From positions 310,001 through 374,000 of the forward strand of contig NZ_JAQMWP010000005.1 in assembly GCF_030403745.1 (NCBI RefSeq): DNA of 64,000 nt, in the 5' to 3' direction. This stretch comes from Streptomyces sp. S.PB5. Lineage in GTDB: Bacteria > Actinomycetota > Actinomycetes > Streptomycetales > Streptomycetaceae. Below the pieces are notes generated by a model. That model did no database searches and was not told the origin of the DNA. It saw only the letters and a program-made list of their open reading frames with translations. Shown here piece by piece: positions 25,333 to 32,906 of the stretch. Every line of letters starts with the position of its first letter. The stretch's first letter is position 1. The position numbers and the translations under genes are program-made.

Positions 25333-26790
25333 TCACCCCGGCCACACGATCGACTGCACCTCGCTGTAGGCGTGCAGCGCGTACGACCCGACGTCGCGCC
25401 CGACCCCGCTCTTCTTGAACCCCCCGAACGGCGCCTCCATGTTCCGCCCGACCGTGTTCACCCCGACCCCGCCGGCCCGCAGCCGCCGCGCCACCCGGAA
25501 GGCACGGGCCACGTCCCCGGACCAGACGTAGTCGATGAGGCCGTAGTCGGAGTCGTTGGCGAGCGCGATGCCCTCCTCCTCGTCGTCGAAGGGGACGACG
25601 GACACCACCGGCCCGAAGATCTCCTCCCGGACCACCCGCATCCCGCTCGTGCAGTCCGCGAGGAGCGTCGGGGCGACGTAGAAGCCGCGGTCGTACGACG
25701 GCCGCTCGCCGCCCGCGACCACCACGGCCCCCTCCTTGCGCCCGAGTTCGACGTACGACTCCACGCGCTCCCGGTGCTCGGCCGAGATCACCGGCCCGAC
25801 GACGGTGTCCGCCTCCCGCGGATCGCCGACCTTCAGATATCCGGCGTACGCGGCCAGCCCGTCCACGAGTTGCTGGTACACCCCGCGCTGCACGAGCACC
25901 CGGGTCGGCGCGGTGCAGATCTGTCCGCTGTAGAAGGAGAACGTGGTCCCGATGCCGGAGACGGCGGAGGCGATGTCGGCGTCCTCGAAGACGACCGCCG
26001 CCCCCTTCCCGCCCAGCTCCATCAGCTGCCGCTTCATCCCGCGCCCGCACACCTCGCCGATGCGCTGCCCGACGGCGGTGGAGCCGGTGAAGGAGACCAT
26101 GTCGACGTCCGGGGAGTCGACGGCGGCCTCGCCGACCTCGACGGACCGCCCGGAGACCACGTTGACCACCCCTCGGGGCACCCCGGCCGCCTCCAGCGCC
26201 TCCGCCATCCGGAAGACGGACAGCGGGTCCTGCGGGGCGGGCTTCACGACGACCGTGTTGCCCATCGCGAGGGCGGGCGCGATCTTGCCGGACGGATTGG
26301 CCCAGGGGTTGTTGTACGAGGTGATGCAGGTGACGACCCCGACGGGCTGCCGTACGGCAAGGGCCCCCATCACCCCCGCCTTCCCCATCGGCCCGGCCTC
26401 GTTGATCTGCGGCGGGATCGCCCACTCGGCGGGCTCCACGCGCGCGTACCGCTGGAAACGGGCCGCGGCGACCCCGACCTGCATGGCCCGCGCGGTCCCG
26501 GTCGTCGCCCCGGTCTCGGCCTGGGCGAGCTCGGCGTACTCCACGAACCGCGACCGGATGAGTTCGGCGGCCCGCGCCAGGATCGCCGCCCGCTCCTCGG
26601 GCGCGGTGCGCGACCAGGTCCCGAAGGCCTCACGGGCCGCGGCACAGGCCGCGTACACCTGATCCCGCGAGGCCTCCGGCGCCCACCCGACGAGTCGCTC
26701 GGTCGCCGGGTCGACGACCTCGTAGTGCCCGCCCTCCGGCTCGACCCACGCACCGCCGACGAACAGCGGCTGTTTCCGTTCCCGGGTCAC
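25333..26790 (-). CDS. Aldehyde dehydrogenase (NAD(P)+-dependent)
   Basis: A 485-residue ALDH. Family motifs are intact: SYNNPWANPSGKIAPALAMGN, FTGSTAVGQ, the general-base Glu in MELGGKGA near residue 257 and the nucleophile Cys in SGQICTAPTR near 292; PFGGFKKSGVGRD closes the C-terminus. It should oxidise an aldehyde intermediate to a carboxylate. The GTG start at 26790 overlaps the amidohydrolase stop by GTGA, so it is the third gene of the operon read from 29651, controlled by site B. A longer start would run into the upstream gene. Confidence 0.92.
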   Translation of the reverse strand: MTRERKQPLFVGGAWVEPEGGHYEVVDPATERLVGWAPEASRDQVYAACAAAREAFGTWSRTAPEERAAILARAAELIRSRFVEYAELAQAETGATTGTARAMQVGVAAARFQRYARVEPAEWAIPPQINEAGPMGKAGVMGALAVRQPVGVVTCITSYNNPWANPSGKIAPALAMGNTVVVKPAPQDPLSVFRMAEALEAAGVPRGVVNVVSGRSVEVGEAAVDSPDVDMVSFTGSTAVGQRIGEVCGRGMKRQLMELGGKGAAVVFEDADIASAVSGIGTTFSFYSGQICTAPTRVLVQRGVYQQLVDGLAAYAGYLKVGDPREADTVVGPVISAEHRERVESYVELGRKEGAVVVAGGERPSYDRGFYVAPTLLADCTSGMRVVREEIFGPVVSVVPFDDEEEGIALANDSDYGLIDYVWSGDVARAFRVARRLRAGGVGVNTVGRNMEAPFGGFKKSGVGRDVGSYALHAYSEVQSIVWPG

Positions 26791-28517
26791 TTCGTCGCCA
26801 CCGTCCGGGTGTCCCGCCCCGAGCGCAGCACCCTGCCCGGCACGGCCCCGCTCACCACGTCGTCCCGGATCGCCTCGACCCCGTTGACCCACACGGCCCG
26901 TATCCCGATCGCCTTGGAGTCCAGGCGTGGACTGTCACCCGGCAGGTCGTGCACCAGGGTGGCCGTACCCGCGTCGATCCGCTCCGGGTCGAAGAGCACG
27001 AGATCCGCATGGAACCCCTCCTGGATCCGCCCGCGTTCCTTGAGCCCGAAGAGCCGAGCCGGGTCGTCGGTCAGCATCCTCACGGCCTGCTCCAGGGTCG
27101 CAAGCTTCCGCCCGCGCAGACAGTCCCCGATGAACCTGGTGGTGTACGGCGCCCCGCACATCCGGTCCAGATGCGCCCCCGCGTCCGACCCGCCGAGCAT
27201 GACGTCCTCGTGCTGCCAGGTCTCGGCCCGCAGCGCCCAGGACGCGGGGTCGTTGTCGGTGGGCATGGGCCACAGGACGGTACGGAGGTCGTCGGCCGCG
27301 CAGATCTCGACCAGGCAGTGGAACGGGTCCTGTCCCCGCTCCTCGGCGACGTCCCGCACGACCCGTCCGCTCAGCCCGCGGTTCGCCTCGCTGTAGGTGT
27401 CCCCGATGACGTACCGCCCGAAGTTCGCGAGCCGCCGGAAGACGCCGGCCTCCTTGGAGTCGGCACGCCGCAGCATCTCGGCCCGCACGTCCGGATCCCG
27501 CAGCCTGGCGATCCGCTCCGGGACGGGCAGCCCGAGGATCGGCCCCCACCCGGGGATGAGATTGAGCGCGCAGAAGGTCCCCAGGGACATGTTCATGGGC
27601 GTGAGGATCGGCATGGTGAGCGCGACGATCCGCCCGCCCGCCTTCCGCGCCTGCTCACTCGCGAACAGCTGCCGGGGCACCCGCTCGGGCACCGAGGCGT
27701 CGACGGTGAGCACGTTCCAGTTGAGCGGCCGCCCGGCAACCGCGCTCATCTCGACGAACAACTCGATCTCGTCGTCACTGAACTGATCGAGACACCCGGC
27801 GACGATCGCCTCGATCTGCGTCCCCTCATGCTCCCCAACAGCCTTGGCGAGAGCGATGAGTTCAGCGGGCCGCGCATGCCGGGACGCGACGGGCTGCCCG
27901 TCCCCGTCGGAGTGCGTGGACGACTGGGTGGTGGAGAAGCCCCAGGCGCCGGCGTCCATGGCCTCGTGGAAGAGCCGGAGCATGGCGTCGAGTTGGTCCT
28001 GCGTGGGCTGCCCCCCGACGGCCTCCGCCCCCATGACATACCGCCGCAGCGCACAATGCCCCACCATGAAACCGGCGTTGACCGCGATCCGACCTTCGAG
28101 GGCGTCCAGATACTCCCCGAAGGAGTTCCAGCTCCAGGGCGCGCCCTCCTCCAGCGCGACCAGCGACATGCCCTCGACCTTGGACATCATGCGGCGGGTG
28201 TAGTCGGCGTCGGCCGGGCGGTCGGGATTGAGCGGCGCGAGGGTGAACCCGCAGTTCCCGGCGGCGACGGTGGTGACACCGTGGTTGAGGGAGGGGGTGG
28301 CGTAGGGGTCCCAGAAGAGCTGGGCGTCGTAGTGGGTGTGGGGGTCGACGAAGCCGGGGGCGAGGATGAGCCCGGTGGCGTCCTCGGTGGTGCGGGATTC
28401 CTCGGTGACGCGGCCGATGGCGGCGATACGACCGTCACGGATGCCGACATCGGCGGTGCGGGCGGGGGCGCCCGTTCCGTCGACGACGGTCGCCCCCTTG
28501 ATGAGGTGGTCGAGCAT
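26787..28517 (-). CDS. Amidohydrolase, N-acyl-D-amino-acid deacylase family
   Basis: A 576-residue metal-dependent amidohydrolase. It begins MLDHLIKGATVVDGTG, has the metal motif FVDPHTHYDAQLFWDP near residue 57, GNCGFTLAP, and a late SDAGAHLDRMCG with the catalytic Asp. The length and NCGFT motif fit the D-aminoacylase-like group common in actinobacterial catabolic clusters, where the true substrate is often a cyclic amide, lactone or CoA-linked ring rather than an N-acyl-D-amino acid. It lies 15 nt after the LLM gene and overlaps the ALDH gene. Substrate not known. Confidence 0.85.
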   Translation of the reverse strand: MLDHLIKGATVVDGTGAPARTADVGIRDGRIAAIGRVTEESRTTEDATGLILAPGFVDPHTHYDAQLFWDPYATPSLNHGVTTVAAGNCGFTLAPLNPDRPADADYTRRMMSKVEGMSLVALEEGAPWSWNSFGEYLDALEGRIAVNAGFMVGHCALRRYVMGAEAVGGQPTQDQLDAMLRLFHEAMDAGAWGFSTTQSSTHSDGDGQPVASRHARPAELIALAKAVGEHEGTQIEAIVAGCLDQFSDDEIELFVEMSAVAGRPLNWNVLTVDASVPERVPRQLFASEQARKAGGRIVALTMPILTPMNMSLGTFCALNLIPGWGPILGLPVPERIARLRDPDVRAEMLRRADSKEAGVFRRLANFGRYVIGDTYSEANRGLSGRVVRDVAEERGQDPFHCLVEICAADDLRTVLWPMPTDNDPASWALRAETWQHEDVMLGGSDAGAHLDRMCGAPYTTRFIGDCLRGRKLATLEQAVRMLTDDPARLFGLKERGRIQEGFHADLVLFDPERIDAGTATLVHDLPGDSPRLDSKAIGIRAVWVNGVEAIRDDVVSGAVPGRVLRSGRDTRTVATK

Positions 28518-28532
28518 GCTCGCTGAACCCCC

Positions 28533-29651
28533 TTACGCAGACTGCCGGAAACGGGTCGTCCGATGCACAGGATCCGTGTCGATCTTCGGAATCACGTGCT
28601 CCCCGATCAGCCGGATCGTCTGCAACGTCTCCTCCTTCGGCACCCCCACCGGCAACCCGAAGCTCAGCTGATCCGCCCCCGCCTGCTCCCACCGCTTGCA
28701 CTGCCGAGCCACCTCGTCCGGATCCCCGCAGATCAGCAACTCCTCCTCGATCAGCAGCTCCACGAACTCCGGCGTGTACTCCGGCAACGTCTCCGGCCAC
28801 TCGGGAAACCCTTCAGGCCGCGGAAACGTGTCGTGGTACCGGAACACCAGCGAGGGCAGATAGTGCAGCCCCCCGTTGACGGCGATCTCGATCGCCTCCG
28901 CGTGCGTCGGCGCACAGATCGCCGTCGTCGTCACCATCACGTTGTCGTTGACGAAGTCCCCGACCGGCTCCGCGTTGACGATCGCCGTCTTGTACTGCTC
29001 CAGCACCCACTCCATGTCGGACACCTTCTGGATGCTGAACCCCAGCACCCCGAGCCCCTTCCGGGCGGCCATGGCGTACGACGGCGGCGACCCGGCGGCG
29101 TACCACATCGCGGGGTGCGACTTCCCGTACGGCTTCGGCAGGACCTTCCGCGGCGGCAGCTGCCAGTGCTTGCCCTGGAAGCCGACGTACTCGTCCTGGA
29201 GCCACATCTTGGGGAACTCGACGATGGTCTCTTCCCAGATCTCCTTGGTGTAGTTCATGTCGGTCACCCCGGGGATGAACCCGAGGATCTCGTGCGAGCC
29301 GGCCCCGCGCCCGCTGCCGAACTCGAAGCGGTTGCCGGTGAGATGGTCGAGCATGGCGACCTTCTCGGCGACCTTGACGGGGTGGTTGACCTGGGCGAGC
29401 GGGTTGAAGATCCCGGACCCCAGGTGAATCCGTTCCGTCGCGTGCGCGAGGTAGCCGAGGAAGACGTCGTTGGCGGAGAGGTGCGAGTACTCCTCCAGGA
29501 AGTGGTGCTCCGAGGCCCACGCGTACTTGAACCCGGACTTGTCCGCCTGGATGACGTACTCGGTCTCCTCCATCAGCGCCTTGTGCTCCGCGAGCGGATC
29601 GGTCTCGGCGCGCTTGCCGACGTATCCCTGTACAAAGAGCCCGAATTCCAA
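28533..29651 (-). CDS. LLM-class flavin-dependent oxidoreductase, first gene of operon B
   Basis: A 372-residue luciferase-like monooxygenase. It opens MEFGLFVQGYVGKRAETD and contains WASEHHFLEEYSHLS, the LTGNRFEFGSGRGAGSHE block and a C-terminal ICGDPDEVARQCKRWEQAG, typical of the bacterial luciferase superfamily. The start is a TTG at 29651, chosen because the family N-terminus begins exactly there. Members of this group occur in KstR-type steroid regulons of mycobacteria, from memory. Palindrome site B lies 32 bp upstream. It probably oxygenates or reduces a ring or side-chain intermediate using FMN or F420. Confidence 0.85.
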   Translation of the reverse strand: MEFGLFVQGYVGKRAETDPLAEHKALMEETEYVIQADKSGFKYAWASEHHFLEEYSHLSANDVFLGYLAHATERIHLGSGIFNPLAQVNHPVKVAEKVAMLDHLTGNRFEFGSGRGAGSHEILGFIPGVTDMNYTKEIWEETIVEFPKMWLQDEYVGFQGKHWQLPPRKVLPKPYGKSHPAMWYAAGSPPSYAMAARKGLGVLGFSIQKVSDMEWVLEQYKTAIVNAEPVGDFVNDNVMVTTTAICAPTHAEAIEIAVNGGLHYLPSLVFRYHDTFPRPEGFPEWPETLPEYTPEFVELLIEEELLICGDPDEVARQCKRWEQAGADQLSFGLPVGVPKEETLQTIRLIGEHVIPKIDTDPVHRTTRFRQSA

Positions 29652-29682
29652 GGCGGTTCACCGTCCCCGGTTCCGAAGTTTT

Positions 29683-29697
29683 CTGACGCACCGTCAG
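29683..29697. promoter_or_regulatory. Palindromic operator, site B
   Basis: CTGACG-CAC-CGTCAG, a perfect match, lies 32 bp before the TTG start at 29651. It would control the LLM, amidohydrolase and ALDH operon (29651 to 25333). Confidence 0.8.
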
Positions 29698-29748
29698 TTT
29701 CGATGACTGTGGCACCGCCCGCTGAGAGGGTCAATACCTGACGGGTCA

Positions 29749-30519
29749 TCAGACGACACTGACGCCCGCGAGCCAGCCCCCGTCGATCACGAAGGGCTGT
29801 CCGGTGATGTACGAGGAGTCGTCCGAGGTCAGGAAGAGCGCGAGCCGCGCGACCTCCTCCGGCTGCCCGATCCGCCCCAGCGGCACGAGCTTGCGGTAGA
29901 GCTTGCCGATGGCCCGCGAGGTCTCCTCGGCGTCCTGGCCCGGGTCCAGCAGGGCGGGGTTGGACATCGCGGTGTCGATGGCCCCGGGACAGACCGCGTT
30001 CACCCGGATCCTCCGCCGCGCCAGCTCCAGCGCGGCGACCCGGGTGAGCCCGAGGATGGCGTGCTTGCTGGCGGCGTACGACCCGACCGCCGCCATCCCG
30101 GTCACCGCCGTGTAGGAGGCGGTGTTGACGATCGTCCCGCCGTCGCTCATCTCGGGCGCGACGGTCTTGATACCGAGGAAGCAACCGACCTGGTTGACCT
30201 GGACGACCTGCATGAACTCGTCGAGGGACGTGTCGAGCAGAGTGTTGAAGCGCAGGATGCCGGCGTTGTTGACGAGCCCGTCGACATGGCCGTACGCGTC
30301 CTTGGCGGCCGTGACGGCCGCCCGCCACTGCTCCTGGTCGCTCACATCGAGATGGACGTACGACGCTCCGATCTCCTTGGCCAGGGCCTCCCCCTGGTCG
30401 TCGAGCACGTCGGCGACCACGACCTCGGCCCCCTCCGCTCTGAACAGCCGGGCCTCCTGCTCCCCCTGTCCGCGTGCCGCGCCGGTGACGATGACGACAC
30501 GGCCGTCGAGCTTGCCCAT
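29749..30519 (-). CDS. SDR, hydroxysteroid-dehydrogenase-like
   Basis: A 256-residue classical SDR. TGAARGQG at residues 12-19, NNAGIL near 85 and YAASK near 150 form the cofactor and catalytic motifs; the end reads SSYITGQPFVIDGGW. Overall it resembles Streptomyces 3alpha/20beta-hydroxysteroid dehydrogenase (same spacing and YVTG-type C-terminus), so a bulky alicyclic alcohol or ketone is a plausible substrate. The ATG at 30519 has AGGAGT upstream. It is the third gene of the operon that begins at 32698. Confidence 0.88.
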   Translation of the reverse strand: MGKLDGRVVIVTGAARGQGEQEARLFRAEGAEVVVADVLDDQGEALAKEIGASYVHLDVSDQEQWRAAVTAAKDAYGHVDGLVNNAGILRFNTLLDTSLDEFMQVVQVNQVGCFLGIKTVAPEMSDGGTIVNTASYTAVTGMAAVGSYAASKHAILGLTRVAALELARRRIRVNAVCPGAIDTAMSNPALLDPGQDAEETSRAIGKLYRKLVPLGRIGQPEEVARLALFLTSDDSSYITGQPFVIDGGWLAGVSVV

Positions 30520-30536
30520 GCGGTGACTCCTGTCGG

Positions 30537-31463
30537 TCAGAGGTGGGGCGCGACCTCGGCCCCGAACGCCGTGATCTGGTCGGTGAGTTCGGTCGTGCCG
30601 CGGCTGCGGAAGCGGACCTGGATCTGGTGGACGCCCATCTCGCCGTACGCCCGCAGGGACTCGGCGAGCTGATCGGGGCCGCCGGTGAGGGTGCGGCGGC
30701 CGACGTCCCAGGCGGGCCGTCCGAGGTAGAGGGGTTCGGCGATGGCGCCGACGGTGAAGGGGCCCTGCCTGTCCTGGCGCAGTTCGTGGATGCGGGCGAT
30801 CTGCGCGGGCAGCCGGTCCCGTGGGTCGCCCTGCGGCAGCCAGCCGTCGCCCTTCAGCGCGGCGCGGCGGACCGCGGCGGGCGAGGAGCCGCCGACCCAG
30901 AGGGGGACGTGCGGCTGGGCGGGGCGGGGGCGCTGGCCGAGGCCCTCGAAGTCGTAGAGCTTGCCGTGGTGTTCGGGGAACTCGTCGGGGCCGAGGGCCG
31001 CGTGGAGCGCGTCGACGCACTCGTCGAGCAGGGCCCCGCGCTGCCGGAAGTCGAACCCCAGCGCCTCGAACTCCTCCTGCACATGGCCCGCGCCGACCCC
31101 GAGGATCAGCCGGCCGCCGCTGAGGTGATCGAGGGTGGCGTACTGCTTGGCGGTGAGGAGGGGGTGGCGCAGGCCGACCACCGCGACATGGCTGAGCAGT
31201 CGTATGCGCTCGGTCGCGGCGGCCAGGTAGGCGAGGGTGGCGACGGGGTCGTACCAGATGGTGCTCATCGCGGGGGCGAGCCGACGCGGGATGGCGACGT
31301 GGTCGCAGCAGGCGACGTACGCGAACCCGGCGCTCTCCGCGGCCCGGGCCACGGCGACGAGGTCCCCCGGGCCCGCGTCGGCCTCCCAGGGTTCGGCGTA
31401 GATGGTGCTCTGGGACTGGACGGGGAGCTGGATGCCGTACTCCAGGCGCTGTGTGTGCTTCAC
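30537..31463 (-). CDS. F420-dependent LLM oxidoreductase (TIGR03619-like)
   Basis: A 308-residue luciferase-like barrel with LEYGIQLPVQSQ at the N-terminus, CDHVAIPRR, the LSHVAVVGLRHPLLTAKQYATLDHLSGGR block and GVGAGHVQEEFEALG, which mark the F420-using TIGR03619 group. The GTG start at 31463 overlaps the stop of the upstream amidohydrolase by GTGA and is followed 17 bp later by the SDR gene. It probably reduces a double bond or oxidises an alcohol with F420; fbiC at 14605 would supply the cofactor. Confidence 0.85.
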   Translation of the reverse strand: MKHTQRLEYGIQLPVQSQSTIYAEPWEADAGPGDLVAVARAAESAGFAYVACCDHVAIPRRLAPAMSTIWYDPVATLAYLAAATERIRLLSHVAVVGLRHPLLTAKQYATLDHLSGGRLILGVGAGHVQEEFEALGFDFRQRGALLDECVDALHAALGPDEFPEHHGKLYDFEGLGQRPRPAQPHVPLWVGGSSPAAVRRAALKGDGWLPQGDPRDRLPAQIARIHELRQDRQGPFTVGAIAEPLYLGRPAWDVGRRTLTGGPDQLAESLRAYGEMGVHQIQVRFRSRGTTELTDQITAFGAEVAPHL

Positions 31464-32698
31464 GCGCCGCTCCACAGGCCGTCGGGGGTGAGGCCGAGCA
31501 GTTCGATGGCGTTGCCGCGGACGATCCGCTCGACGACGGCAGGCTCCAGATGCCCCATCTGAGCCTCCCCGACCTCGCGGGACTTGGGCCAGGTGGAGTC
31601 GGAGTGCGGGTAGTCCGTCTCGTACAGGACGTTCTTCAGACCGATCGCGTCGAGGTTCCGCAGTCCGAAGGCGTCGTCGAAGAAGCAGCCGTAGACGTGG
31701 TCGGCGAAGATCTCGGACGGCGGCCGGTGGACCTTGTCGGCGACCCCGCCCCAGCCGCGGTTCTCCTCCCAGACGACGTCGGCGCGTTCGAGGATGTATG
31801 GGATCCAGCCGATCTGGCCTTCCGCGTACATGACCTTGAGGTTCGGGAAGCGCTCGAACTTGCCGCTCATCAGCCAGTCCACCATCGAGAAGCAGCAGTT
31901 GGCGAAGGTGATGGTGGAGCCGACGGCGGGCGGGGCGTCGGCGGAGGTGGAGGGCATCCGGCTGGAGGAGCCGATGTGCATGGCGATGACGGTGCCGGTC
32001 TCGTCGCAGGCGGCGAGGAAGGGGTCCCAGTCGTCGGTGTGGACGGAGGGGAGGCCGAGGTGCGGGGGTATCTCGGAGAAGGCGACGGCCCGGACTCCGC
32101 GGGCGGCGTTGCGGCGCACTTCGGCCGCGGCGAGGGAGGCGTCCCACAGGGGGATGAGGGTGAGGGGTATGAGGCGCCCGTGGGCCTCGGGCCCGCACCA
32201 CTCCTCCACCATCCAGTCGTTGTAGGCCTGGACGCACAGCAGACCCAGCTCACGGTCCCCGGCCTCGGTGAAGGTCTGGCCGCAGAAGCGGGGGAAGGTG
32301 GGGAAGCAGAGGGCGGACTGGACGTGGTTGACGTCCATGTCGGCGAGACGGGCGGGGACGTCGTAGGAGCCGACGCGCATCTGTTCGTAGGTGATGACTT
32401 CGAGCTTGATCTCGTCGCGGTCGTATCCGACGGCGGTGTCGAGACGGGTGAGGGGCCGGTGCAGGTCCTCGTAGACCCACCAGTCGCCGACGGGGCCGTC
32501 GTCGCCGGGGGCGCCCATCACGGGCTTGAACCGTCCGCCCAGGAAGGTCATTTCCCTCAGCGGGGCGCGGACCACACGGGGGCCGGTGTCCAGGTGCTTC
32601 TTGGGCAGCCGGTCCTGCCAGACGTGCGCCGGCTCCACGGTGTGGTCGTCAACGGAGATGATCTTCGGAAATGCCGCGGTGGTCGGGGTGGTCTCCAT
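31460..32698 (-). CDS. Amidohydrolase 2 (ACMSD-like) family protein
   Basis: A 412-residue TIM-barrel metal hydrolase or decarboxylase. ISVDDHTVEPAHVW near residue 14 carries the D-x-H metal motif; IAMHIGSSS and the catalytic Asp in YETDYPHSDSTWP follow. Such proteins hydrolyse or decarboxylate ring compounds and are common in steroid and aromatic regulons. The ATG at 32698 is used; a GTG at 32707 is possible. Neither has a clear ribosome site, and operator C lies only 22 bp upstream, so the message may be nearly leaderless. First gene of the operon reaching to 29749. Confidence 0.85.
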   Translation of the reverse strand: METTPTTAAFPKIISVDDHTVEPAHVWQDRLPKKHLDTGPRVVRAPLREMTFLGGRFKPVMGAPGDDGPVGDWWVYEDLHRPLTRLDTAVGYDRDEIKLEVITYEQMRVGSYDVPARLADMDVNHVQSALCFPTFPRFCGQTFTEAGDRELGLLCVQAYNDWMVEEWCGPEAHGRLIPLTLIPLWDASLAAAEVRRNAARGVRAVAFSEIPPHLGLPSVHTDDWDPFLAACDETGTVIAMHIGSSSRMPSTSADAPPAVGSTITFANCCFSMVDWLMSGKFERFPNLKVMYAEGQIGWIPYILERADVVWEENRGWGGVADKVHRPPSEIFADHVYGCFFDDAFGLRNLDAIGLKNVLYETDYPHSDSTWPKSREVGEAQMGHLEPAVVERIVRGNAIELLGLTPDGLWSGA

Positions 32699-32719
32699 GG
32701 CGCTCACGGTAGCGCTGAT

Positions 32720-32734
32720 CTGACGACCCGTCAG
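32720..32734. promoter_or_regulatory. Palindromic operator, site C
   Basis: CTGACG-ACC-CGTCAG, perfect in both arms, lies 22 bp before the amidohydrolase start (32698). It should control the amidohydrolase, LLM and SDR operon. The SARP gene at 32907 on the other strand is 172 bp away and may or may not be affected. Confidence 0.8.
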
Positions 32735-32906
32735 CTACGGCGGCGGAGACCGATCGTGGGGGTTTGTGCGCGGAAGTGTGCGAAGAGCACGTGTGGGCAT
32801 TGTGATATCCCGCGCGCCTGCCTGTGATCAGGCTCTCCACAGCTGACGCATCTGCCATGAACAAGGCAAACTGGCGTGGTTGCTCACTGTTTCTTAGGGG
32901 GACGCG

